Shown piece after piece: positions 47,603-56,500 of a stretch of DNA of 64,000 bases (position 1 is its first letter; the number at the start of each line of letters is the position of its first letter). Position numbers and translations under genes: made by a program. The stretch is from assembly GCF_000820515.1 (NCBI RefSeq), contig NZ_JXDG01000001.1, positions 60,233 to 124,232 on the forward strand, written 5' to 3'. The stretch is from Pseudomonas batumici. GTDB lineage: Bacteria; Pseudomonadota; Gammaproteobacteria; Pseudomonadales; Pseudomonadaceae. Under the pieces are notes generated by a model. That model was not told the DNA's origin and searched no databases. It saw only the letters and a list, made by a program, of their open reading frames with translations.

Positions 47603-48327
47603 ACGCTGCCTGACGCGCTGGCCGCCACCTCGCCGATCACCAGGATCGCCGGGCTTTTCAGTTCGAAGGCCAGGGCATCCTCGTGCATGTTCGCCAGGTC
47701 GCTGCGGCATTCGCGTTGCTGCGGCAGCGAGGCGTTCTCGATCAGTGCCACGGGGGTGCTGGCGGCGAGCCCGGCGGCGATCAGGTTGCCGCGGATTTCC
47801 GCCAGCTTGGCCACCCCCATGTAGACCACCAGGGTCGTGCCGCTTTGCGCCAGGGCGGTCCAGTCCAGCGGGCTGTCGTCCTGGGTGTGGGCGGTGACGA
47901 AGCTCACGCCACGGGCCACGCCGCGCAAGGTCAACGGGATGCCGAAATGGGTGGCGCCGGCCAGGCCGGCGGTGATGCCGTTGACCACTTCGACCTCGAT
48001 CCCGCGGGCCTGCAGCCAGTCGGCTTCTTCGCTGGCGCGGCCAAAGATGCACGGATCGCCGCCCTTGAGGCGGACCACGCATTTGCCCTGGCGGGCATAG
48101 CGCAGCATCAGCCGATGAATGAACGCCTGGGGCGTGGAACGGCAGCCGCCGCGCTTGCCCACGGCGATCACCCGGGCTTCGGGGCAGTGTTCGAGTACGG
48201 CGCGATTGACCAGGTCATCGACCATCACCACCTGGGCGCCGCGCAGGACGCGCGCGGCCTTCAGGGTCAAGAGTTCCGGGTCACCGGGGCCCGCGCCAAC
48301 CAACCAGACTTTGCCATGCATGTTCAT
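47563..48327 (-). CDS. cobA: Uroporphyrinogen-III C-methyltransferase (siroheme branch)
   Basis: The 254-residue SAM-dependent enzyme methylates uroporphyrinogen III at C2 and C7, giving precorrin-2. Motifs: VGAGPGDPELLTLKAARVL, DDLVNRAVLEHCPEARVIAVGKRGG, VVRLKGGDPCIFGRASEEADWL, GITAGLAGATHFGIPLTLRG and YMGVAKL. Siroheme made from it is the prosthetic group of NirB and of sulfite reductase. It ends the nasA-kinase-cobA operon (21-bp gap to the kinase), as expected for nitrate assimilation. Confidence 0.95.
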   Translation of the reverse strand: MNMHGKVWLVGAGPGDPELLTLKAARVLRGAQVVMVDDLVNRAVLEHCPEARVIAVGKRGGCRSTPQAFIHRLMLRYARQGKCVVRLKGGDPCIFGRASEEADWLQARGIEVEVVNGITAGLAGATHFGIPLTLRGVARGVSFVTAHTQDDSPLDWTALAQSGTTLVVYMGVAKLAEIRGNLIAAGLAASTPVALIENASLPQQRECRSDLANMHEDALAFELKSPAILVIGEVAASASGSVQAARSSPGLRSK

Positions 48328-48348
48328 TTCTCCAGAGGGGCGTTCGCT

Positions 48349-50016
48349 TCAGCCGTGCAGCCGCCAGGCCAGCAGGACCAGGTTCAGTAAAAGGGAGCCC
48401 AGCGCCAGGGCGCGCCAGACTTTGACCGGCTCGCGCTCCAGCAAGGGCCGGGGGCGCGGTGGCGGCAGGTGCTCGGCCTGTTGCAGGGCCAGCAGCCATT
48501 CCTCGGCGGTTTCGTAGCGCTGCGTCGGGTCGCTGGCCAGGGCCTTGTCGAGGCTGCGTTCGAGCCAGTCGGGCAGGTCCGGACGATAGCGGCTGGCCGG
48601 CACCGGCGAGCCGAACCGTGGACGCTGGAAGGCTTCGATTTCGCCATAGGGGTAGTGCCCGGTCAGCAGGTAATACAGGCTGACGCCGACGCCATACAGG
48701 TCTTGCACCGGACTCGGTGGCACACCGTTGTAGGCTTCCGGGGCGATGTAGCTGGGCGTGCCTGGAAGTTCGCCATCGCGCTGGCGGGTCAGCCCGGGGC
48801 AGTAGGCCAGGCCGAAGTCCAGCACCCGCAGTTCGCCGTCGACCCCCAGCAGCAGGTTCTCCGGCTTGATGTCACGGTGCAGGATGTTGCGCCGGTGCAT
48901 CAGGCCCACGGCCCGCAGCAGTCGCGACGCCAGCTCCAGCCATTGGTTGAGTCCGAGGTTGCCGTGGGCGTTGAAGTGTTCGGCCAGGGTGGTCCCCGGG
49001 TATTCGCGCATCAGGTAATACAGGTGCTGGCGCTGGTCGGCGGGGTGCACTTCGGGGAAGTGGCGGCCGGCCATGCGTCGCAGGAACCATTCCTCCAGCA
49101 ACAGGCTCTGGGCCGCCGCCGTGTCGTCCTGTCGTTGGGTTGGCAGGGTTTTCAACAGCCAGGCTTGTTGCTGGGCGTCGTGGACCCGGTACAGCAGTGA
49201 CTGGCGACTCTGTTTCAACAGACCCTCGACCTGCCAGCCTTCGAACAGTTGTCCCGGCTTCAATGATGGCGGCAGCGGCCATTGGTCGGCTTGCCCGAGC
49301 AGGTCGTCGAGGTCGGTGTCGGCCAGTTCGTCGACGCGCACCAGCACGGCACTGGCATTGTCCTGGCTGCCGGACTGATGCGCCGCCTCGACCAGGGCCT
49401 GGGTGGCGTCTTCCAGCGGCAGGTCACGCTGCAGGATGCCGCTGATCGAGGCGTCGCTGAGGGTCGCCCAGACACCGTCGCTGAGGATCAGGAACTGTTC
49501 GTCCTGGCGCAACTCGCCTTCCAGGTAGTCGACCACCAGGTGCTGTTCCAGGCCCAGGGCCCGTTTCAGCACATGTTGCATGCCGGCCTGGCCCCAGACG
49601 TGGTCCTCGCTGATGCGCTGCAACTGCCCGGCAAACCAGCGATACACCCGGCAGTCGCCGATATGCGCGAGGGTGAATGAACGCCCGCGCAGCACCAGCG
49701 CACTGAGGGTGGTCAACAGTGGTGACTGGCCGCCATTGGCATGCAGCCAGCGATTCTGTGCCAGCAGCAACCGGTCCAGCGCTTGCGACACGCCCCAGGT
49801 CGGCGGGGTGGCGTAGTAATCCAGCGCCAGGGCCTGCAAGGTCGAGCGCGCGGCCAGGCCGCCGTCGGCGCAGTGGCTGACACCGTCGGCCAGGGCGAAC
49901 AGGTAACCCTTGCTGGCGGCCAGGGCGGGCACCGGGATGACCAGGCGCGTCGCATCCTGGTTCTGCTCCCGGGGGCCGCTGGCGCTGGCCTCGGCATAGC
50001 TGAGTTGCAGGCCCAT
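48349..50016 (-). CDS. Fused PP2C-type phosphatase/Ser-Thr protein kinase
   Basis: The 555-residue protein has an N-terminal PP2C domain (residues 1-230; SGPREQNQDATRLV, LFALADGVSHCADGGLAARST, LAHIGDCRVYRW, LILSDGVWATLSD, QSGSQDNASAVLVRVD) and a Hanks-type kinase domain (about 260-520): HRRNILHRDIKPENLLLGVDGELRVLDFGLAYCPG, with catalytic Asp, DFG and ELPGTPSYIAPEAY activation segment. A C-terminal membrane helix (VWRALALGSLLLNLVLLAWRLHG) anchors it. It is nine bases behind the nitrate transporter gene, as in P. aeruginosa (PA1782-like), so it may adjust the transporter or reductase. Targets are unknown. Confidence 0.9.
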   Translation of the reverse strand: MGLQLSYAEASASGPREQNQDATRLVIPVPALAASKGYLFALADGVSHCADGGLAARSTLQALALDYYATPPTWGVSQALDRLLLAQNRWLHANGGQSPLLTTLSALVLRGRSFTLAHIGDCRVYRWFAGQLQRISEDHVWGQAGMQHVLKRALGLEQHLVVDYLEGELRQDEQFLILSDGVWATLSDASISGILQRDLPLEDATQALVEAAHQSGSQDNASAVLVRVDELADTDLDDLLGQADQWPLPPSLKPGQLFEGWQVEGLLKQSRQSLLYRVHDAQQQAWLLKTLPTQRQDDTAAAQSLLLEEWFLRRMAGRHFPEVHPADQRQHLYYLMREYPGTTLAEHFNAHGNLGLNQWLELASRLLRAVGLMHRRNILHRDIKPENLLLGVDGELRVLDFGLAYCPGLTRQRDGELPGTPSYIAPEAYNGVPPSPVQDLYGVGVSLYYLLTGHYPYGEIEAFQRPRFGSPVPASRYRPDLPDWLERSLDKALASDPTQRYETAEEWLLALQQAEHLPPPRPRPLLEREPVKVWRALALGSLLLNLVLLAWRLHG

Positions 50017-50025
50017 GAGCTTGGC

Positions 50026-51237
50026 TCAGACCCGGGCGGCGGAGAAGGCCGCCGAACCCCAGGTGGTTCTCCAGCGCCGCTTGACCCCGTAGAGGCCGAA
50101 CCAGGCGATCAGCCCGAGGCTGGCGAACAACCACAGGGCGAGCTGGTAGTCACCGGTACTCTGCTTGATCGCCCCCAGGCCCGCGGTGAGGAGGAAGCCG
50201 CCGATACCACCGGCCATACCGACCAGACCGGTCATCACGCCGATTTCCTTGGCAAAGCGCTGCGGCACCAGTTGGAACACCGCGCCGTTGCCCGCGCCGA
50301 GGCCAAGCATGGCGCTGACGAACAGTGCCAGGGCCGCCACCGAGCTGGACAGGTGGAAGCCCACCGCGCCGATGCACAGGGTGGCAATGGTGTAGGTGCC
50401 GAGCAGGGCGCGAATACCGCCGAAACGATCCGCCAGGGCGCCGCCCAAAGGGCGCATCAGGCTGCCGGCGAACACGCAGGCCGCGGTGTAGTAGCCGGCG
50501 GTTTGCGGGTTGAGGCCGTACTGGTCGTGGAAGTAACCGGGCAGGGCGCTGGCCAGGCCGATAAAGCCGCCGAAGGTGACGCTGTAGAAGAACATGAACC
50601 ACCAGCTGTCACGGTCGCCCAGGGCGTTCAGGTAGTCGGCCATGGATTTGGCCTTGGCGCGGTTGGGGGCGTTGCGGGCCAGCAGGCTGAACAGCACCAG
50701 GGTCAACACCAAGGGGATCAGGGCCAGGCCGAACACGTTGCTCCAGCCGAACGCGGCGGCCAGCAGCGGCGCCGCCAATGCAGCGATCACGGTGCCGGAG
50801 TTGCCGGCCCCGGCGATGCCCATGGCCTTGCCCTGGTGCTGCGGTGGATACCATTGTGAGGCCAGCGGCAGGGCCACGGCGAAAGAGGCCCCGGCCATGC
50901 CGAGGAACACCCCCAGCAGCAGCGTTTGTTCATAGCTGTGGATGCCCAGCTTCCAGGCCATCAGCAGGGCGCCGATGACAATCACCTGGCCGATGATGCC
51001 GGCGGTTTTCGGTGACAGGCGGTCGGCGAGCATGCCCATGATGAAGCGCAGGAAGGCGCCGGCCAGGATCGGCGTGGCGACCATGAAGCCGCGCTGTTGG
51101 GTGGTCAGCTGCAGGTCGGTGGCGATCTGCACCGCCAGCGGCCCGAGCAGGTACCAGACCATGAAGCTCAGGTCGAAATACAAGAACGCGGCGAACAGGG
51201 TCGGTGTATGGCCGGCTTTCCAGAAACTGTTGTGCAT
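50026..51237 (-). CDS. nasA: Nitrate/nitrite MFS transporter (NasA/NarK type)
   Basis: The 403-residue protein has about 12 membrane segments and the nitrate-transporter signatures GMAGASFAVALPLASQWYPPQHQGKAMGIAGAGNSGTVIAALAAPLLAAAFGW and FQLVPQRFAKEIGVMTGLVGMAGGIGGFLLTAGLGAIKQ. It imports nitrate for assimilation. First gene of the nasA-kinase-cobA operon, preceded by a leader with an RpoN promoter, an ANTAR-type hairpin and a terminator. Confidence 0.93.
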   Translation of the reverse strand: MHNSFWKAGHTPTLFAAFLYFDLSFMVWYLLGPLAVQIATDLQLTTQQRGFMVATPILAGAFLRFIMGMLADRLSPKTAGIIGQVIVIGALLMAWKLGIHSYEQTLLLGVFLGMAGASFAVALPLASQWYPPQHQGKAMGIAGAGNSGTVIAALAAPLLAAAFGWSNVFGLALIPLVLTLVLFSLLARNAPNRAKAKSMADYLNALGDRDSWWFMFFYSVTFGGFIGLASALPGYFHDQYGLNPQTAGYYTAACVFAGSLMRPLGGALADRFGGIRALLGTYTIATLCIGAVGFHLSSSVAALALFVSAMLGLGAGNGAVFQLVPQRFAKEIGVMTGLVGMAGGIGGFLLTAGLGAIKQSTGDYQLALWLFASLGLIAWFGLYGVKRRWRTTWGSAAFSAARV

Positions 51238-51334
51238 CTAACACCTCATCTGCCAAGGGGTTCGACGAAGGCCTGGGGCTTGTGGACGGGGGGATTTCAC
51301 CGGCCGCCTGTGCCCTGTTGCCGACGCCAGAAAC

Positions 51335-51382
51335 AAAAAAACGCCGCATCCCTGCTCGTTTTCACGAAGGGAAATGCGACGT
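51335..51382 (-). terminator. Attenuator terminator in the nasA leader
   Basis: Stem ACGTCGCAT.../...ATGCGGCGT capped by TCGT-GAAA-ACGA, with an A-run at 51335-51341 (U-tract in the leader RNA). It lies about 100 nt before the nasA start codon, so transcription must read through it. Confidence 0.85.
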
Positions 51383-51399
51383 CTTTGTCGGGGTGGGGC

Positions 51400-51413
51400 A
51401 GCCGCCGTTGGCT
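51400..51413 (-). promoter_or_regulatory. ANTAR-type hairpin in the nasA leader
   Basis: AGCC-AACGGC-GGCT as minus-strand RNA: a four-bp stem with a hexaloop with A1 and G4, the recognition features of ANTAR proteins such as NasT. Confidence 0.65.
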
Positions 51414-51428
51414 ACCGGGTATTACCTG

Positions 51429-51444
51429 AGCACTATGTGTGCCA
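51429..51444 (-). promoter_or_regulatory. RpoN (-24/-12) promoter of nasA
   Basis: TGGCACACATAGTGCT: GG-N10-GC spacing is exact and the sequence fits TGGCACG-N4-TTGCW except at two positions. Confidence 0.8.
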
Positions 51445-51580
51445 GTTCTTGCTCCGGGGCCGTGCGGCGCTCAAGTTCGGCCTTTCGAGGGCATTGCCCG
51501 CCGGTTGAGGGCAGGCTGGGGGAGGTTCGTGCCCCACAACGCAGCCCCTGGCCGATGCCGTGCTGCGTTGCGGTGCGCAA

Positions 51581-52156
51581 TCACTCGAGCAGTTCGCTCA
51601 TGGCGATCACCTGTTCGGCGACCTGGATCAGCTTCTGCTGCTTGCTCATGGCCTGGCGGCGCATCAGGGTGTGGGCGGCCTCCTCGTCGCAGCCCTTCAT
51701 CTTCATCAGCAGTCCCTTGGCCATCTCGATGCGCTTGCGTTCGGCGATCTGCTGCTCGCGGGCCTGCAACTGCGCGCGCAGTTGCTGATCGCTTTCGAAG
51801 CGGGCCATGGCCACTTCCATGATCGGCTGCAAGCGCTGGGACTGGATGCCTTCGACGATGTAGGCACTGACCCCGGCCTTGATCGCCTGGCGCATCACGG
51901 CGGGGTCGTGCTCGTCGGTGAACATGACGATGGGCCGGGGTTGATTGCGGCTCAGCAGCACCACCTGCTCCAGCACGTCACGGCTGGGGGAGTCGGTGTC
52001 GATCAGCAGCACATCCGGGCGCACGGCTTCGACCCGCGCGGGCAGGTCGATGGTCAGGCCGGATTCGTCAATCACCTCGAAACCCGCTTCGCTCAAGGCC
52101 GTGCGCAGGCGCCCGAGCTTCTTCGAGGTATCGTTGATCAGCAGGATTTTCAGCAT
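51581..52156 (-). CDS. nasT: NasT, ANTAR-domain antiterminator
   Basis: The 191-residue protein has a response-regulator-like N-terminal domain (LKILLINDTSKKLGRLRTALSEAGFEVIDE, DVLLIDTDSPSRDVLEQV, AIKAGVSAYIVEG) and a C-terminal ANTAR RNA-binding domain (AERKRIEMAKGLLMKMKGCDEEAAHTLMRRQAMSKQQKLIQVAEQV). NasT binds leader RNA and prevents termination when nitrate or nitrite releases it from NasS. It is 15 bp downstream of nasS in one operon. The first acidic residue of the receiver site is Asn (N8-D9), so it may not be phosphorylated. Confidence 0.95.
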   Translation of the reverse strand: MLKILLINDTSKKLGRLRTALSEAGFEVIDESGLTIDLPARVEAVRPDVLLIDTDSPSRDVLEQVVLLSRNQPRPIVMFTDEHDPAVMRQAIKAGVSAYIVEGIQSQRLQPIMEVAMARFESDQQLRAQLQAREQQIAERKRIEMAKGLLMKMKGCDEEAAHTLMRRQAMSKQQKLIQVAEQVIAMSELLE

Positions 52157-52171
52157 GGCGGCCAGCTCCCG

Positions 52172-53365
52172 TCAGTTGTCATTGAGGGCATGCAGGGCAA
52201 AGCCGCGGGCGTAGGCCTCCGGGTCGGAACCGTCCCAGGGCTGGCCATCGAGCAGCTGGCTGCTGCGCATCGGGGTGTTGGGCACGGGGATGTCCAGGGC
52301 GCTCGCGGCGCGGCTGTACAGCTCCAGTTGCTGGACCCGGCGCGCCACCCCCAGGTAGTCCGGCGCTTCGCGCAGCAGGCCCCAGCGGCGGAACTGGGTC
52401 ATGAACCACATGCCGTCGGAGAGGTACGGGTAGTTGGCCTTGCCCCGGCCGTGGAAACTCAGGGCATGGGGGTCTTGCCAGCGCCGGCCGAGACCGTCGT
52501 CGTAGCGGCCCAGCAGGCGTGGCTCGATACTCGCCAGCGGTGCATCGAGGTAGTCGCGCCCGCTCATCAATTGTGCGGTGCTGCGGCGGTTTTCCTGGCT
52601 TTCTTCGATAAAGCGGCTGGCCTCCAGGATCGCCATCACCAGGGCTTGCGCGGTGTTGGGGTATTCCTCGACGAACGCGCGGGTGCAGGCCAGGACCTTT
52701 TCCGGATGGTCCGGCCAGATCGCCTGGCTGGTGGCCAGGGTAAAGCCCTGGCCCTGCTCGACGGCATGGGCGGCCCAGGGTTCGCCGACACAGAAGCCGT
52801 CGATGCGCCCGGCTTGCAGGTGTTCGAGCATCTGCGGTGGCGGCACCACCACGCTGTTGACGTCCTCCAGTGGGTGGATCCCCTGGCTGGCCAGCCAGTA
52901 ATACAACCACATGGCATGGGTGCCGGTGGGGTAGGTCTGGGCGAAGGTCAGTTTGGCCTGGCCTGGCCGGGCGCGTTGCCGCAGGGCCGCACCGCTGGTC
53001 ACGCCGCTGTCCTTGAGCGGCTGCGAGAGGTTGATGCTCTGGCCGTTCTGGTTCAGGCCCATCAGCACCGCCATGTCGGTGGCCGGGGTGCCGCTGATGC
53101 CCAGTTGGATGGCGTAGATCATCCCGTACAGGCCATGGGCGGCGTCCAGCTCACCGTTGACCAGCTTGTCGCTCAGGCCGGCCCAGGAGTTCTGCCGCTG
53201 CAGGTTCAGTGTCAGGCCATAGGGCTGGGCGAAGCCCTGGGTGGCCGCCACCACCAGCGAGGCGCTGTCGCTCAAGGGCATGTAGCCGAGGTTGAGGATG
53301 TGCTTTTCCGGGGCATCGCTGCCCGCTACCCAGGCCAGGGGGGATCTTGCCAAATCGTTGTTCAT
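52172..53365 (-). CDS. nasS: NasS, nitrate sensor of the NrtA family
   Basis: The 397-residue protein has the NrtA/TauA-type periplasmic-binding fold (HILNLGYMPLSDSASLVVAATQGFAQPYGLTLNLQRQNSWAGLSDKLVNGELDAAHGLYGMIYAIQLG, AVVVPPPQMLEHLQAGRIDGFCVGEPW) but no signal peptide, as expected of the cytosolic sensor that sequesters NasT until nitrate or nitrite binds. ATG 53365 gives MNNDLARSPLAW; a longer frame upstream runs through a REP and was rejected. Co-transcribed with nasT. Confidence 0.94.
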   Translation of the reverse strand: MNNDLARSPLAWVAGSDAPEKHILNLGYMPLSDSASLVVAATQGFAQPYGLTLNLQRQNSWAGLSDKLVNGELDAAHGLYGMIYAIQLGISGTPATDMAVLMGLNQNGQSINLSQPLKDSGVTSGAALRQRARPGQAKLTFAQTYPTGTHAMWLYYWLASQGIHPLEDVNSVVVPPPQMLEHLQAGRIDGFCVGEPWAAHAVEQGQGFTLATSQAIWPDHPEKVLACTRAFVEEYPNTAQALVMAILEASRFIEESQENRRSTAQLMSGRDYLDAPLASIEPRLLGRYDDGLGRRWQDPHALSFHGRGKANYPYLSDGMWFMTQFRRWGLLREAPDYLGVARRVQQLELYSRAASALDIPVPNTPMRSSQLLDGQPWDGSDPEAYARGFALHALNDN

Positions 53366-53456
53366 GCGGTGATTCCTGAAACTGTAGGGCTGACGCCTGT
53401 CACAAGGCGGAGCAAGAGTTATGCCGATACCCTTCGTCAGGCCGAATACGGTCCCC

Positions 53457-53541
53457 TGTAGGAGCCGGCTTGCTGGCGATGAGGCCCCGTGAGCCTTGCA
53501 TCGCCTCATCGACCGCTATCGCCAGCAAGCCGGCTCCTACA
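53457..53541. repeat. REP pair between nasS and the nitrate reductase gene
   Basis: CTGTAGGAGCCGGCTTGCTG and TCGCCAGCAAGCCGGCTCCT in inverted orientation. Confidence 0.9.
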
Positions 53542-53567
53542 GTTACGCGGTGTGTTGAATATCCGGC

Positions 53568-56500
53568 TCAATAGACATCGCGCAGATAGCGCCGGTCCTT
53601 GCTCATGGCGCTGACATACAGCGCCGCGGCGCCGCCGCTCATCCGCCCGTGGACCTGGACTATTTTCTTCAGCGCGGCGTCGACGTCCTTGGCCATGCGG
53701 CTGGCATCGCCGCAGACATACACGCAGGCACCTTGCTCCAACCACTTCCAGAGCTGTGCACCTGCTTCGAGCATGCGCTGTTGTACGTAGATCTTTTCAG
53801 TCTGGTCACGGGAGAAGGCGGTGTCCAGGCGACTCAGATGACCGCTGCGCAGCCAGGCATCGAGCTCCTCGCGGTAGTAGAAATCACTGGTGGCGCGTTG
53901 CTCGCCGAAGAACAACCAGTTCTTGCCGTCGGCGCCCTGGGCCTGGCGTTCCTGCAGGAAGGCGCGAAACGGTGCGATACCGGTGCCGGGGCCGATCATG
54001 ATCAGCGGCGTGCGCGGGTCCTGCGGGACGCGGAAGTGCGTGGTGCGCTGGATGAACAGGCGGGCACCACTGCCGGCGGCACGGTCGGCGAGAAAGGTCG
54101 AGCAGACCCCGCCACGGATCTGCTCGCCATGCCGGTAGCGCACCGTGGAAACCGTCAGGTGCACCTGTCCCGGGGTGACTTTCGCACTGGAGGAAATCGA
54201 GTACAGCCGTGGCTGCAAGGGCTTGAGCAGGCTGATCAACTGGTTGGCGCCGAGGCTGATGGGGAACTCCCGCAGCAGATCCAGCAGTTGCCGGCCCCAG
54301 AGCCACTCCTTGAGCCGGGCCTGGTTGGCTTCCTCCTGCAACTCATCCAGCCAGGGGCTGGCGCAGAGTCCGCAGACCCGACGGAGGATTTCCGGGGTGA
54401 TGCGGGTGATGTCCAGGTGGTCGAGCAAGGCCTCGCGCAGCGCCATCGGCGCCTTGTCCTTGAGCGTGACCACGCTGGCGCCGTCCAGCTCCAGCAGGCC
54501 CAGCAGTTGTTCGACCGACTCCGGGCAGTTGCTCGGCCAGACGCCGAGGGCATCGCCGGCCTGGTAGGGGAAATCCTGGTCGCCGAGGTCGAACACCAGA
54601 TGGCGGGTTTCCTTTTCCGCGCCGGGGGCATTGAGCACCTGATTGTGCAGGAGGTGGGCACGCAACGGGTGATGGCGGCTGTAGGGGCTGCCGATGTCGG
54701 CCGGGGCGGCTGGCGTCGCGGGCGCCACCTCGGCGACTGGCGGGAGCGCAGCGGGGGGCGCGGACGAGCCGCTGAGTGCCGCACAGAGTGTGGTGAGCCA
54801 GGGTTCGACGGCCTGCTGGGTGTCCTGCTCGCACTCCAGGCGGGGCAGCAGGCGCTCGGCGCCGAGTTCGCTCAGGCGCTCGTCGAGCTTGCGACCGAAG
54901 CCGCAGAACTGATCGTAGTTGGCATCGCCCAGGGCCAGCACGCTGTAGCGGCTTTGCGCCAGGGCCTGGTCCTGGGCGCCTTGCAGGGCCTGCCAGAAAC
55001 TCGCGGCATTGTCCGGCGGGTCGCCGTCGCCAAAGGTGCTGGTGACCAGCAATACGCTGCTGGCGCCGCGCAGGTCGTCAAGGCCGGCCTCGTCCATGGC
55101 GCGCAGGCGGGTCCGTTGGCCGGCGGCGTCCAGGAGCTTGGCGCAGGCCTGGGCCAGTTCTTCGCTGTTGCCGGTCTGCGAGGCCCAGAGCACCAGCCAT
55201 TCGGGGCGGGTCGCTTGGACCGTGGCGGCGGTCTGCGGCTCCGGCGCCGGGCCCGCCGTACGGGAAAACAACCCGGCGAGCAGGCCATCCAGCAGCAGGC
55301 GCTTGTCGGCATCAAAGGGTGCGCTGGCGGGGAGGGTGGGTACACCGGGGGCCTTGGCCTCGGCGCTGCGCAGGCCCAGCAGGTAGCCCTGCATGTACAG
55401 GCGTTCGTCGGCGGCCAGGCTCAGTTCGGCCGGGGTATCGAGGTTGAGCAGGCGGGCGAAGGCTTTGAGCTGCATGGGGGAAAAGCCCTCCGAGGCGACA
55501 GTCGAGGCGCCGGCCAGCGCGAGTTCGGGGACCAGGCGGGTGGGCTCTGGCGCCAGGGCCAGCAGGTTCACCGCGCAGAATTTGAACGCCGGCTGCAGCG
55601 ACAGCGGGTCGATGGCGTCGCTGGTGACGGCGTTGATGGCCAGGTCCTCGCCGAACACATCGTTCCAGTGAAAGGGGGCGAAGCAGTTGCCCGGCCGGAC
55701 CCGGTCGGTGATCACCGCGGGCAGCACCGCACGGCCCCGCCGCGAGCGGATTTGCACCGGGTCGCGCTCCTTGATGTCCAGGCGCGTGGCGTCGCTGGGG
55801 TGGATCTCGACGAAGGGGCCGGGGTTGAGTTTGTTCAGGGTCGGTACCTTGCCGGTCTTCGTCAGGGTGTGCCATTGGTGCTGCACCCGCCCGGTGTTGA
55901 GCACCAGGGGGAACTCCTCGTCGGGCATTTCCGCCGGCATCAGGTGCGGCCGGGCAAAGAACTGCGCCTTGCCGCTTTCGGTTGGGAAGGCGATCGCCGG
56001 TTGCCGGCCGTCCTGGTCGTGTTTCAGCGCCTGGCTGAGGCCGTCGTTGAGGTAGCGGATCGGATTGCGCGTGGCCCCCTGCGCCTCGGCGCACGGCCAT
56101 TGCAGCGGTTGCTCGCGCAGCCGGGCATAGCTGGCGCCGCGCAGGTCGTAGCCGGTCTTGGGGTTCCAGGCCTGCTTGATCTCCTCGAACACCGCCTCGG
56201 CGCTGTCATAGGTAAAGGCCTCGGCATAGCCCATTTCGCAGGCCACGCGGGCGATGATCTGCCAGTCGGGGAGGGTCTCGCCCGGCGGCTGGACGGCCTG
56301 CTGCATCAGCGTGAGGTTGCGTTCGGAGTTGATCATCACCCCTTGCGCCTCGGCCCACAGGGCGCCGGGCAGGAGGATATCGGCGTAGCGGTTGGTTTCG
56401 GTATCCAGGTAGGCGTCCTGGCTGATCACCAGTTCGGCGGCTTGCAGTGCCTCGATGACGTTCTGCCGGTTGGGCACGCTGGCCACCGGGTTGGTGCAGA

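Larger units (their letters stand above)
51238..51580 (-). promoter_or_regulatory. nasA leader and promoter region (no gene)
   Basis: The 343-bp gap between nasA and nasT is filled by control elements on the minus strand: an RpoN promoter at 51429-51444, a transcript start expected near 51418, a hairpin AGCC-AACGGC-GGCT at 51400-51413 and a terminator at 51335-51382, all before the nasA start. The hexaloop AACGGC has A1 and G4, the ANTAR-target hallmark. Confidence 0.8.

Noticed and set aside
47563..48400. Cobalamin riboswitch upstream of cobA
   Set aside because: cobA follows the kinase gene with a 21-bp gap, and there is no room for such an element.
51429..51444. GCAC-ACATA-GTGC read as a first ANTAR hairpin of the nasA leader
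   Set aside because: The same bases form a good RpoN promoter, so they would not be in the transcript.
53366..53509. 48-codon N-terminal extension of NasS
   Set aside because: It is translated REP sequence and would add a nonsense leader to a cytosolic sensor.
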